Below are positions 8,597 to 16,973 of a stretch of 64,000 bases of DNA, one piece after another. Where the stretch lies: positions 386,755 to 450,754 of the forward strand of contig NZ_LMEX01000001.1 in NCBI RefSeq assembly GCF_001426645.1, in the 5' to 3' direction. The notes under the pieces are model-generated. The model saw only the letters and a list, made by a program, of their open reading frames with translations, made no database searches and was not told the DNA's origin. Position 1 is the first letter of the stretch. Every line of letters starts with the position of its first letter. A program made the translations under genes and the position numbers. Source of the stretch: Rhodanobacter sp. Root480 (lineage in GTDB: Bacteria > Pseudomonadota > Gammaproteobacteria > Xanthomonadales > Rhodanobacteraceae).

Positions 8597-11593
8597 ATGT
8601 CAATGCGTCTTGGCCGCTCTGCGGCCGCTTATCGTGCACGTCGTGTCACCAGGCTCGGCCTGCAACCCACGGTGCTGGCATTGGGCATCGCCCTCGTGCT
8701 CAGTGGCCCTGTACATGCGCAGGACACCACGCAAGACACCACGCAAACCACGTCGCAGGATGGCGCACAGCAAAAGACCGCGCAGGAAAAGAAGCAGGCC
8801 ACCGAGCTCAGCGCGGTCAGCGTCACCGGCATCCGCGCATCGGTGGAGCGGGCGCAGGACATCAAGCGCTATGCCGACACCTTTGTCGATTCGGTCACCG
8901 CGCTGGACATCGGCGCACTGCCGGACCGCAGCGTCACCGAGACGCTGTCGCGCATTCCCGGCGTCACCATCGACCACTTTCTTTCCGTCGGCGATCCGGA
9001 GCATTTCTCCGCCGAGGGCAACGGCGTGCAGGTTCGCGGCCTGACCCAGGTGCGTTCCGAACTCAACGGCCGCGACAGCTTCTCCGCCTCCGGCGGCCGC
9101 AACCTCAGCTTCCAGGACGTGCCTTCCGAATTGATGGGCGGCGTGGACGTCTACAAGAACCAGACCGCCGAGATGATCGAGGGCGGCCTGGGCGGCACGG
9201 TGAACCTGCGTACGCGCATGCCGTTCGACTTCGAGGGGCAGAAGGTCAGCTTCTCGCTCAGCGAGAACTACGGCGACTTCGTCAAGAAGTACAAGCCTTC
9301 CGCCTCGGCGCTGTACAGCAACCGCTGGAAGACCGACGCCGGCGAGTTCGGCATCCTGGTCGATGTGGCCCACTCCGAGCTGGCCACGCGCACCGATGGC
9401 CTGTTCGTGCGGCCGTTCTTCAAGAACGCCAACACCGACGTGGATGGCGACGGCACCGGCGACGAACTGTGGCTGCCCCGCGGCGCCGACTGGCGCGCGT
9501 TGCAGTACGAGCGCAAACGCGACGGCGCCTACGTGGCCTTCCAGTGGAAGCCCAACGACGACATGGACCTCGCCGCCACCGTCTTCCAGAGCCGCTATGA
9601 CGAGCTGTGGAACGAGGATGCGATCTTCGTCTCCAACGACCCGACCCAGGTGGCGCTGGACACCAGCCACCCGTACGACCTCGACGGCAACGTGTTCAAG
9701 TCCGGCTACCTCACCCAGCCGGGCGGCGTGCCGATGGGCACGGACATCCGCGCCTCGCACCGCAAATCCAAGACCACGGATTACGCGATCAACTTCAAGT
9801 GGCGCATCGCCGACAACACCGAGTTCTCCACCGACCTGCAGTACATCAAGGCCGATACCCGGGCGCTGGACTCCACCATCGCGCTGGGCGTCAACGTGCC
9901 CTACATCGACGTGGGGCTGGGTGGCGTGCCCTCCATCGGCGTGGATCAGGGCTTCACCACCAACCCGGCCAACTACTACTGGGGCTTCACCATGGAAGAC
10001 GTGGTGAAAAACCGGGCCGACGAGTTTGCCTGGCGCGCCGACATCAAGCAGAGCTTCGACAGCACGTTCTTCCGCTCGATCAAGGCCGGCGTGCGCACCA
10101 CCACCCGCAAGGCCACCAATATCGACACCGGCTACAACTGGCAGCCGGTGTTCCAGACCTGGATGGCGTGGTGGGCAGTGCCCACCGACCAGATGCCTTC
10201 GCTGGATCTGAACGACAAGGTCAACTCCGACCTGGTGCACCTGGACACCTTCGACAACTTCTATCGCGGCGGCGCCGGCGTGCCCGGCGCGTTCTACGCC
10301 CCGGTGCTGGCCACCGCGCTGGGCTATCCGGGCAGCTACCACGCGATCCACGATGCGGCCAGCCCGTATTACGTCCCGGGCAGCGGCTATGAGAACGGCT
10401 TCGCCGAACGCGAGCCGGGCGGCGAGTACACCAACGACCAGCACGAGAACACCCGGACCGCGTACGCCATGCTCAATTTCGGCGTGGACGAATGGCGCTT
10501 CGACGGCAACGTGGGTGTGCGCGTGGTGCGTACGGAGAATGAGGCCAAGGGCTTCCTGATCTATCCGAACGTGGCTTATGCGCCTTATCTCGGCAGCGGC
10601 CAGTCCGAGCCGATCAACGCCAAGAACGCCTATACCGACGTACTGCCCAGCCTCAACGCGAGTTGGGAAATGGCGGACAACCTGATCCTGCGCGTGGCGG
10701 CGTCCAAGGCCATCGCCCGTCCCAACTTCGGCGACATGCAGGCGTACCAGATGCTCACCGCCGGCACCAAGCAGGGCGTCACTGCACCCACCGACGGCAG
10801 CAGCCTGCCGGTCTCGCAGCTGGACCTGGCCGGCAGCTCCTACGACAACCCGTACCTGAAGCCGATGCGGGCCAACCAGTACGATCTCTCGCTGGAGTGG
10901 TACTTCGACCCCGACCACGGCGGCATGGCATGGGCGAATTTCTTTTACAAGGACGTGAAGGACTATTTCCGCCGTGAAGCCCGCCAGGTGGCTTTCCCGG
11001 GCGCGGACGGCAACAGCTACGACTACCTGATCACCCGCCCGGTCAACGTGGGCAAGGCCAAGATCCAGGGCGTGGAGCTGGGCTGGAACCAGTTCTTCGA
11101 TTTCCTGCCGGGCGCCTTCAGCGGCCTGGGCATGTCGGCCAACTACACCTATATCGACAGCACCACCAAGGTGCCCAACAGCTCGGACACGGTTCCGCGT
11201 GACACGGATGGTTCGTTGTTCGGCACGCTTCCTGCCGATGGCCTGTCGAAGAATTCCTTCAATGTGGCGGCGTTCTACGAGAAGGGTCCGTGGCAGATCC
11301 GCCTGGCCTACAACTGGCGCAGCAAGTACCTGCTCTCGGTGGGCCCGAACGGCTACAACGGCGGCGACGGCGGCATCGACTGGAAACTGCCGGTGTACAG
11401 CGACGACTTCGGCCAGCTCGACGGCTCGATCTTCTACAAGTTCACCGAGCACCTGCAGCTTGGCCTGGAAGTGAACAACCTCAACAACGCCGAGCAGCGC
11501 ACGATCATGGACCAGAACGGCGCCGGCAGCCGCGTCACCTCGTGGTACGTGAATGATCGTCGCTACGCGGCGACGCTGCGGATGACGTTCTAG
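8597..11593 (+). CDS. TonB-dependent outer-membrane receptor (Xanthomonas/Caulobacter type)
   Basis: The 998-residue protein has a signal peptide ending near residue 41 ('VLSGPVHA'), a Gln/Thr/Lys-rich linker, a TonB-box-like 'LSAVSVTGIRAS' at about 72-83, and a plug domain ('ALDIGALPDRSVTETLSRIPGV', 'VQVRGL', 'YKNQTAEMIEGGLGGTVNLRT'). A large beta barrel follows, ending in aromatic-terminated 'YAATLRMTF'. It imports a TonB/ExbBD-energised substrate across the outer membrane; in this subfamily the substrates are often carbohydrates or siderophores. GGGGAGGA sits six bases before ATG 8597; codons before it are not part of the protein. A 9-bp stem follows the stop. Confidence 0.93.
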   Translation: MSMRLGRSAAAYRARRVTRLGLQPTVLALGIALVLSGPVHAQDTTQDTTQTTSQDGAQQKTAQEKKQATELSAVSVTGIRASVERAQDIKRYADTFVDSVTALDIGALPDRSVTETLSRIPGVTIDHFLSVGDPEHFSAEGNGVQVRGLTQVRSELNGRDSFSASGGRNLSFQDVPSELMGGVDVYKNQTAEMIEGGLGGTVNLRTRMPFDFEGQKVSFSLSENYGDFVKKYKPSASALYSNRWKTDAGEFGILVDVAHSELATRTDGLFVRPFFKNANTDVDGDGTGDELWLPRGADWRALQYERKRDGAYVAFQWKPNDDMDLAATVFQSRYDELWNEDAIFVSNDPTQVALDTSHPYDLDGNVFKSGYLTQPGGVPMGTDIRASHRKSKTTDYAINFKWRIADNTEFSTDLQYIKADTRALDSTIALGVNVPYIDVGLGGVPSIGVDQGFTTNPANYYWGFTMEDVVKNRADEFAWRADIKQSFDSTFFRSIKAGVRTTTRKATNIDTGYNWQPVFQTWMAWWAVPTDQMPSLDLNDKVNSDLVHLDTFDNFYRGGAGVPGAFYAPVLATALGYPGSYHAIHDAASPYYVPGSGYENGFAEREPGGEYTNDQHENTRTAYAMLNFGVDEWRFDGNVGVRVVRTENEAKGFLIYPNVAYAPYLGSGQSEPINAKNAYTDVLPSLNASWEMADNLILRVAASKAIARPNFGDMQAYQMLTAGTKQGVTAPTDGSSLPVSQLDLAGSSYDNPYLKPMRANQYDLSLEWYFDPDHGGMAWANFFYKDVKDYFRREARQVAFPGADGNSYDYLITRPVNVGKAKIQGVELGWNQFFDFLPGAFSGLGMSANYTYIDSTTKVPNSSDTVPRDTDGSLFGTLPADGLSKNSFNVAAFYEKGPWQIRLAYNWRSKYLLSVGPNGYNGGDGGIDWKLPVYSDDFGQLDGSIFYKFTEHLQLGLEVNNLNNAEQRTIMDQNGAGSRVTSWYVNDRRYAATLRMTF

Positions 11594-11607
11594 GCGGGGA
11601 TGTTTTC

Positions 11608-11632
11608 GGGGGCGCTGGGAAAGAGCGCCCCC
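11608..11632 (+). terminator. Hairpin downstream of the TonB receptor
   Basis: GGGGGCGCT (11608-11616) and AGCGCCCCC (11624-11632) form a perfect 9-bp stem with a 7-nt loop 14 bases after the receptor stop. No T-run follows, so termination may be Rho-assisted or the stem may only stabilise the 3' end. Confidence 0.5.
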
Positions 11633-11704
11633 ATCCGCCCTGTGGGCACCTTCCCCCGTTGCACGGAGGAAGGAAGCCTTCAGGCTCCTCGAAACAGCCA
11701 GCTT

Positions 11705-11728
11705 CCTTCCCCCGCTCGCGGGGGAAGG
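11705..11728. repeat. G/C-rich hairpin repeat, 'CCTTCCCCCGC' family
   Basis: CCTTCCCCCGC (11705-11715) and GCGGGGGAAGG (11718-11728) pair perfectly with a 2-nt loop. The wider stretch 11628-11755 is a large imperfect palindrome in which 'CATCCGCCCTGTGGGCACC' recurs inverted. Related hairpins occur at 18555, 24516, 24646, 28342, 48684 and 48775. Confidence 0.75.
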
Positions 11729-11785
11729 TGCCCGACAGGGCGGATGGGGGCACTTCACCGATAGAGCCCCCTCAAGCTCGCAGCC

Positions 11786-12493
11786 TCACCAAACCACCAC
11801 CTCACCAAACCGATCCAGATACTCCAAGCCAGGCTTGCCCTGCTTGCCGATGACCACATCCACGATGTCCGGAACGGTTTCCTCCATGCTGAACCGCGCA
11901 TCCGGCCCGCCGAGGTCGGTGCGGATCCAGCCCGGAGCCATCAACAACAAGGCGCGCCGTTCACCCGCATGGCGGGCGGCGTAGCTGCGCATGCACTGGT
12001 TCAGCGCAGCCTTGCTGGCCCGATAAATTTCACGCCCGCCCTTTTCGTTGTTGCCAACGCTGCCCTGGCCGGATGACATCACGCCGATCAACCCCGTGAC
12101 GGTCACCAGATCCTGCAGCGCTTCGATGACACGCATCGGGCCGAGTGCATTGGTCACCATCACCTCGACGAACTCCTCCGTCGAGACATCGGCGATCGTC
12201 TCGTCCTGATGCTTGTTGGCTGTGCCGGCATTCACGAACAGGATGTCGAAGCGGCGTGAGGCGAAGCGGTCATGCAGCGCCGCCATCTGTTGCGGCGCCG
12301 TGATATCGAGACAGGCGATCTCGACCCGGCCCGGGTTTTCATCCGCCAATTCGTGCAGCAACGTACGACCCGCTCCCCGAACCGTGCCAACCACCTGCCA
12401 CCCTCTATCCAGAAATTCGGTAGCCATCGCATGCCCCAGCCCGCGCGATGCGCCGATGATGAGCACGCTGCCGCCGGTGGATTCAGCTGCCAT
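11786..12493 (-). CDS. Short-chain dehydrogenase/reductase
   Basis: The 235-residue SDR has 'IIGASRGLG' as its nucleotide-binding turn (residues 12-20), 'FVNAGTANK' for the NAG motif, a Ser in 'GVMSSGQGS' and 'YRASK' for the catalytic Tyr/Lys. ATG 12493 is preceded by GGAG six bases upstream; an in-frame start at 12568 would add 25 residues unlike an SDR. It is divergent from a LysR regulator at 12624. The substrate is unknown. Confidence 0.87.
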   Translation of the reverse strand: MAAESTGGSVLIIGASRGLGHAMATEFLDRGWQVVGTVRGAGRTLLHELADENPGRVEIACLDITAPQQMAALHDRFASRRFDILFVNAGTANKHQDETIADVSTEEFVEVMVTNALGPMRVIEALQDLVTVTGLIGVMSSGQGSVGNNEKGGREIYRASKAALNQCMRSYAARHAGERRALLLMAPGWIRTDLGGPDARFSMEETVPDIVDVVIGKQGKPGLEYLDRFGEVVVW

Positions 12494-12565
12494 GATTTTC
12501 TCCGCTTGATGTAGACCGCGGCGATCGTGGCAGGTGAACAGGGAAGGCGCCAGACGCATCAGATG

Positions 12566-12619
12566 CAACCCATGGTTGTGTGAAACGCCATGTATTACGA
12601 GCTGGATGACTTAAGCTCG
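12566..12619. promoter_or_regulatory. Operator region between SDR and LysR genes
   Basis: Two inverted repeats sit in the 130-base divergent gap: CAACC-N3-GGTTG at 12566-12578 and CGAGCT-N10-AGCTCG at 12598-12619, the latter ending five bases before the LysR ATG. Placement suits LysR activation of the SDR with self-repression; this is inferred. Confidence 0.4.
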
Positions 12620-12623
12620 CCGC

Positions 12624-13553
12624 ATGGAAAACGTGGATTTGAATCTTCTGGTTGCACTCGACGTGTTGCTTGCCGAGGGCAGTGTTACGGCTGCAGCGCG
12701 CCGTCTCGGTTTGAGTACATCGGCGATGAGCCGCACGCTCACGCGCCTGCGCGCGGCCACCGGCGACCCGTTGCTGGTGCGCGCGGGGCGTGGGCTGGTA
12801 CCGACGCCCTACGCGGCATCGCTGCGCGATCGCGTCCATGCGTTGACGCGGGAAGTGCAGACAACTCTGCGGCCGCGCAACGATCCGCTGGACGTCGCCG
12901 CACTGGAGCGCACGTTCACCATCCGCGCCAACGAAGCCTTCATCCAGTTCTTTTCCGTGCCTCTGTGCGCCGCCATCGCGGAAGCGTCTCCACGCGTTCG
13001 CCTGCGCTTTGCGCCGAAACCGAACAAGGACGCCGCGCCATTGCGCGAAGGTCTGATCGATCTGGAGATCGGCGTGATCAAGTCGTCCGCACCGGAGATG
13101 CGCAGCCAACTCCTGTTCCATGACCGCTTCGTCGGCGTCGTCCGCACAGGGCATGCCCTGTTGGCGGGACGGAGCGTGACCGCCAGGCGTTACGCCGCCT
13201 GCCGTCACGTGGTCGTGTCACGAAAGGCGCACGTCACCGGGCCGGTCGATGACGCCCTCGAAGCATTGGGACTGCATCGCACGATATCCGTCGTGGTGCC
13301 GGCACACGCCGATGCGATGCGGCTGGCAAGTCATTCCGACCTGGTGGCCCTGGTGCCGAGCTTCTGTCTCGGTCATGGGCTCGCGAACCATCCGGCAATG
13401 ACAGTCGGACTCCAGAGCTTCGAACTCCCGGTGCAGACGCCGGAAATAAGCATCTCGGCCCTGTGGCATCCGCGAATGGACGCCGACCCCGCGCATGCCT
13501 GGCTTCGGCAAATGGTGACGTCTTTGTGCCACGTGGCTTATCCAGACGCTTGA
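12624..13553 (+). CDS. LysR family transcriptional regulator
   Basis: The 309-residue protein opens with the NodD/LinR-type start 'MENVDLNLLVALDVLLAEGS', a winged helix at about 8-65 ('VTAAARRLGLSTSAMSRTLTRLR') and a co-inducer domain from about 90. This subgroup commonly controls a divergent dehydrogenase. Here that is the SDR at 11786-12493. The co-inducer is unknown. Confidence 0.88.
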   Translation: MENVDLNLLVALDVLLAEGSVTAAARRLGLSTSAMSRTLTRLRAATGDPLLVRAGRGLVPTPYAASLRDRVHALTREVQTTLRPRNDPLDVAALERTFTIRANEAFIQFFSVPLCAAIAEASPRVRLRFAPKPNKDAAPLREGLIDLEIGVIKSSAPEMRSQLLFHDRFVGVVRTGHALLAGRSVTARRYAACRHVVVSRKAHVTGPVDDALEALGLHRTISVVVPAHADAMRLASHSDLVALVPSFCLGHGLANHPAMTVGLQSFELPVQTPEISISALWHPRMDADPAHAWLRQMVTSLCHVAYPDA

Positions 13554-13775
13554 AACCAACGGGACATTCGCTGCGCCGAGGCAGGTCTTGAGCGATGGAA
13601 CTGTTGTGCGGCGAGCCGCCATCAATTCCTTGTTGTCGCTGCCCACCCGGTTCGCTTCTTCTCGTTGTCTGGATCGCAGTTTCGGCGTAGTTTTGGCGGC
13701 TTGGCTGAATCCCCGTTGAGCGTTGCCAATGCGGGTGGGGCGCGACCGCAGGCCGAACAAATCAAGGGGACAAAC

Positions 13776-14828
13776 ATGTCGAGATTCTGGGACAAGCCGC
13801 AAACGCTGGGGCCTTCAGCGGGGCTGGTGCAGCAGCACTTCGTCAAAGCGCGGCAGACGGAACTCTACCGGCGTGATCCGGCCCTGGAGGAGCGCATCAA
13901 GGTGATTCTGGCAAAAGAGTTGCCCGGGGTGGATATGAAGGGCGACAAGTGGCTGGAGGTCTACCACAAGATCCAGAAGCGGCTGCAGAGCTCGGAGCTC
14001 ACCATCAACTTCAAGGCCGACGCGTGGTTCACCGAGGAAAACAACTACGACTCCTACACGCAGACCTACGAACGGAACAGCGCCGCCCTGGGCCGCGGCG
14101 TGCTTGCATCGACCGCCCAGGATCCCGCCGCCGTTCGCGCCAGGGTCGATGATGTGGTGACGTTGCCGAAGGCCTGGAATGGCCCCGCCCGGCCAAGCCA
14201 GCCTTCACCGGGCGCTGTCACTCGCCGAGGCTTGATGCCTGGCCTGCAGAGCGGCCAGCGTATCCGGAACCAGATGGCGTTTGGTCGCCAGGACCCGCAT
14301 CTGCAAAAGGATGTCTACGCCGACGACTTTGGCCAGCAGATCGCGAAAACCATCGAATCCGGAAACCCGTACTTCAATCCCAAGACCAAGCAGGTTTTCG
14401 CGGCACTCAATTGGGCCTTCAGGCCCAACGGAAGCTCAGTGTCGTACGGGCACAGTTTTCTGGTCCTCAATCCCAAGTTCAAGGTCAATGCACTGTATTT
14501 CCCCGGCGATACGTTTTACAGCGAGTCGCTGGGCCAGGATACGAGCCTGCAGGTGCCCTATGGCACGCTCGGAGCCATCATTGCCACCAACACCAGCGCA
14601 CAGTACTTACCCGACCTGGTGAAGACCTGCTACTACGGCAAACAATTGGGCAACACGACCGATGTTTACAGCCTGCTTGAAGCGCACGTGTTCTCGGCGC
14701 TGCCGTTCAAGGGCAACATCAAGGAAGTATGCGTGGCGACCCAGCGTGGGACCACGATTTACCGCAATGCCCAGAAATTTTCTGAAAGAATCGGCGCCAA
14801 GCTTTCGCTGGTAGCCTCCAGCGGGTAA
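13776..14828 (+). CDS. Orphan protein with DUF3626-like pattern (possible ADP-ribosyltransferase-fold effector)
   Basis: The 350-residue protein starts at ATG 13776, five bases after AAGGGGA. There is no signal peptide or membrane segment. The N-terminal half has 'SSELTINFKADAWF' followed by 'YDSYTQTYERN'. The C-terminal half has 'FAALNWAFRPNGSSVSYGHS', 'FLVLNPKFKVNALYFPGDTF' and 'SLLEAHVFSALPFKGNIKEV'. The order resembles DUF3626 proteins (a 'LT-H/N-F' strand, 'YGALN', 'LVL.P', 'EAQVHG...DVE'). I judge this by eye, so it is a weak homology claim. Base composition looks less GC-rich than its neighbours, and it is next to a decayed gene fragment, suggesting a disturbed or acquired locus. Possible roles include a toxin or effector; none is shown. 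Confidence 0.6.
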   Translation: MSRFWDKPQTLGPSAGLVQQHFVKARQTELYRRDPALEERIKVILAKELPGVDMKGDKWLEVYHKIQKRLQSSELTINFKADAWFTEENNYDSYTQTYERNSAALGRGVLASTAQDPAAVRARVDDVVTLPKAWNGPARPSQPSPGAVTRRGLMPGLQSGQRIRNQMAFGRQDPHLQKDVYADDFGQQIAKTIESGNPYFNPKTKQVFAALNWAFRPNGSSVSYGHSFLVLNPKFKVNALYFPGDTFYSESLGQDTSLQVPYGTLGAIIATNTSAQYLPDLVKTCYYGKQLGNTTDVYSLLEAHVFSALPFKGNIKEVCVATQRGTTIYRNAQKFSERIGAKLSLVASSG

Positions 14829-14854
14829 GGGAAAAGCGGGCCGCGCGACCGATC

Positions 14855-15095
14855 GCCAATCGTGTGGGCGTTCTCGATCACCACCAGCGGATTGGGCATG
14901 TCGCCCGCGAACGGGCCCGGTGCACAGCAGGGCAGGCGATCTTGTCGACCACATCATGCCCTTGGTGACCTTGCCGAACACGGCTAACCCCAGCTCAGCC
15001 CGCTCGGGCTACCCACAAAATCCAGCCCGCGGTTGTCGACCAGGTTGAAGAAGAATTGGGTGGTGCCGGAGTTGGGATCGGCGCCGATCAAACCG
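14855..15095 (-). pseudogene. Decayed fragment of a cyclophilin gene (partial copy of 17710-18429)
   Basis: Read on the minus strand, this encodes 'GADPNSGTTQFFFNLVDNRG' and 'LDFVGSPSGLSWG', nearly identical to the intact cyclophilin at 17710-18429. A base change and deletion then make a stop (TGGGGTTAG against TGGGGCTATGCC), and the remainder continues in other frames ('FGKVTKGM', then shifted). The 5' third and the C-terminal tail are absent. It lies in the same orientation about 2.9 kb from its parent, so it looks like the remnant of a local duplication. Confidence 0.88.
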
Positions 15096-15248
15096 CGTGC
15101 CCTCAGCACGCTATTCGTACTCGTGTTCTCGCTCAACGCGCTCAAGAGTTGATGCGATGGTGAGCGCACGCATGACTTCCGGCTCATCCACTATGCATAA
15201 CTTCATACTATCGTTGACTCCACCAAGTTCGGTGGGGAGGGCCAACTT

Positions 15249-15614
15249 GTGGATGACAGTGCCAACCAACTGAAGAAATTCCAGAAGGAGCTTTCCAGCG
15301 GGACGGTATCGCTGGTGCTGCTGGCGATTCTGGGGCAGGCGCGCCGGCCCATGTATGGCTACCAGATCGCCAAGCAACTGGAGGCATCGGGGGAGGGCGT
15401 GCTGGCGGGCAAGCAGAGTGCGCTGTATCCGGTGTTGCGCAACCTGGAGGCAGCGGGGTTGCTGGCCAGTGAGGTGGAGCCGTCCATCAGCGGTCCGCCG
15501 CGGCGCTATTACCGCATCACCAAACCGGGACGCGAGGCCTTGCGTGCCTGGGCCGCGGCGTGGAGTGCCACGCGCGATTGTGTCGACAACGTTTTGCAAG
15601 GAGGGGTGTCATGA
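15249..15614 (+). CDS. PadR family transcriptional regulator
   Basis: The 121-residue PadR starts at GTG 15249 after a GGGGAGGG. The winged helix spans about residues 20-95 ('GTVSLVLLAILGQARRPMYGYQI', 'SALYPVLRNLEAAGLL', 'RRYYRIT'). It overlaps the next gene by four bases (ATGA), so the two are translationally coupled. PadR plus a HAAS/sensor membrane protein is a recurring pair in which the regulator probably represses its own operon. The upstream stretch at 15190-15225 is AT-rich and may hold the promoter. Confidence 0.87.
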   Translation: MDDSANQLKKFQKELSSGTVSLVLLAILGQARRPMYGYQIAKQLEASGEGVLAGKQSALYPVLRNLEAAGLLASEVEPSISGPPRRYYRITKPGREALRAWAAAWSATRDCVDNVLQGGVS

Positions 15615-16534
15615 GTACGCCACACAGCATCGTCGAATACCTCAGCCAGTTGCGTGCTGCCTTGCGTGGCGCCGACCCGGCGTTGATCCAGGATGCGTTG
15701 TATGACGCCGAGGAGCATCTACGCGCGGAGCTGGCCGATCAGCCTGGCCGTGACGAAGCGACCATGCTGGAACAGGTGGTGGGCAGCTATGGCGCACCGG
15801 ATGAAGTGGCCGAAATCTACCGGGACCAGGAGGTCACCATCCAGCGTGCATTGCGCCCGCCACCGGTACCGCGGCGGCGCTCGCTGATCGGGCGTTTCTT
15901 TGGTGTGGCGGTCGATGCGCGCACCTACGGCGCCCTGTTCTACATGGTGCTGGCGTTGGCGACCGGCATTTTCTATTTCACATGGACGGTGACCGGGTTG
16001 GCGTTGTCGGCGGGGTTGTCGGTGCTGATCATCGGGTTGCCGTTCATCGTGTTGTTCTTCGGCAGCGTGCGTGTGCTGTCACTGGTGGAAGGGCGCATCG
16101 TGGAGGCCATGCTCGGTGTGCGCATGCCGCGCCGGCCGGTGTATCCCACGCAGGGCACGACGCTGATGCAACGGATCGGCCGCATGTTCAGCGATGTGCA
16201 TACCTGGACCACGCTTTGCTACATGTGGCTGATGCTGCCGCTGGGTGTGGCGTATTTCACGCTGGCCGTAACCTTGCTCGGCGTCGCCGTGGGGCTGATC
16301 GCATTTCCGCTGGCGCTGCTTTTCCGCCACGACTGGCTGGGCGGACTCTATGTGGACCACCGCGTCATGATCGACTGGGGCTTCGGTTCGCACCCGCCGG
16401 GCTTGGGAGATGTGCTGGCGGCGAGCGTGGTTGGCGTGTTGCTGCTCTTTGCCACACTGCACCTGGCACGGGGGATCGGGCGGCTGCACGGGTATCTGGC
16501 CAAGCACATGCTGGTGCCGCGCGCGGCGGACTGA
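15611..16534 (+). CDS. HAAS-domain membrane protein with putative sensor domain
   Basis: The 307-residue protein has an N-terminal helical HAAS-like domain at about 5-75 ('IVEYLSQLRAALRG', 'DALYDAEEHLRAEL', 'YGAPDEVAEIY'). A linker and two pairs of long hydrophobic segments follow (about 120-175 and 215-265) in a duplicated 'TYGALFYMVLALATGIFYF' / 'TWTTLCYMWLMLPLGVAYF' arrangement, as in the 'Putative sensor' family. A last membrane helix is near 275-295. It starts at ATG 15611 inside the end of the PadR gene. Function is unproven; membrane-stress signalling is the usual guess. Confidence 0.8.
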   Translation: MSTPHSIVEYLSQLRAALRGADPALIQDALYDAEEHLRAELADQPGRDEATMLEQVVGSYGAPDEVAEIYRDQEVTIQRALRPPPVPRRRSLIGRFFGVAVDARTYGALFYMVLALATGIFYFTWTVTGLALSAGLSVLIIGLPFIVLFFGSVRVLSLVEGRIVEAMLGVRMPRRPVYPTQGTTLMQRIGRMFSDVHTWTTLCYMWLMLPLGVAYFTLAVTLLGVAVGLIAFPLALLFRHDWLGGLYVDHRVMIDWGFGSHPPGLGDVLAASVVGVLLLFATLHLARGIGRLHGYLAKHMLVPRAAD

Positions 16535-16573
16535 GGCCGCCATGCCGGGGGGCGCGCGCGTCGGGTAGCGCCT

Positions 16574-16861
16574 TCAGAATTCGTCGGTGAACTCGATGCC
16601 CGCGTCCAACTGGTGGGCCAGTGCTTCGGCGTTGACGCGGACGTTGTCGGCGAGCTCGTCGCTGGGCGCCTCGACCTCGATGCGGTAGAGCTGGGCTTCG
16701 CTGTCGCTTATCGAGTCGCTGGAGCTGGAATCATCGCGCATGCCGGTCATCACGTCGTCGATTTCCTCGACGTGTTCGATGTCGTTGATGCCGTGCAGGG
16801 CGGCGATCATGGCGTCGGCGTCGGCACGGGCGCCGGTCAGGCGAAAGCGAACCATGGGCAT
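16574..16861 (-). CDS. Conserved hypothetical small acidic protein
   Basis: The 95-residue protein has alternating predicted strands and helices: 'VRFRLTG', a helix 'ADADAMIAALHGI', 'IEHVEEIDDVM', a Ser/Asp linker ('DDSSSSDSISDSE'), 'LYRIEVEAP' and a final helix. The beta-alpha-beta-beta-alpha layout recalls a ferredoxin-like fold, by inspection only. No signal peptide or catalytic motif is seen. ATG 16861 has GGAG nine bases upstream; ATG 16855 is an alternative. It is on the same strand as, and 113 bases upstream of, lpxH is not possible to confirm as one operon. Confidence 0.65.
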   Translation of the reverse strand: MPMVRFRLTGARADADAMIAALHGINDIEHVEEIDDVMTGMRDDSSSSDSISDSEAQLYRIEVEAPSDELADNVRVNAEALAHQLDAGIEFTDEF

Positions 16862-16973
16862 GGGTCGATACTCCGTTGTCGGTGGAGTCCCGATGCTGGT
16901 CAGCAGCGCGTATGCGCAAGGTGATGCCGTTCGGCTCGCGGTCAGCTGGTGCAAACGCGATGCCGCGGGTGGT

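Noticed and set aside
8600-11758. A 1052-codon open frame antisense to the TonB receptor
   Set aside because: The sense strand is a complete TonB receptor with good start and signal peptide; long antisense frames are common in high-GC DNA and this one shows no family motifs.
14984-15187. Separate 67-residue cyclophilin-like gene
   Set aside because: Its first half is unrelated sequence and its second half is the decayed cyclophilin fragment ending in a frameshift stop; no ribosome site is seen.
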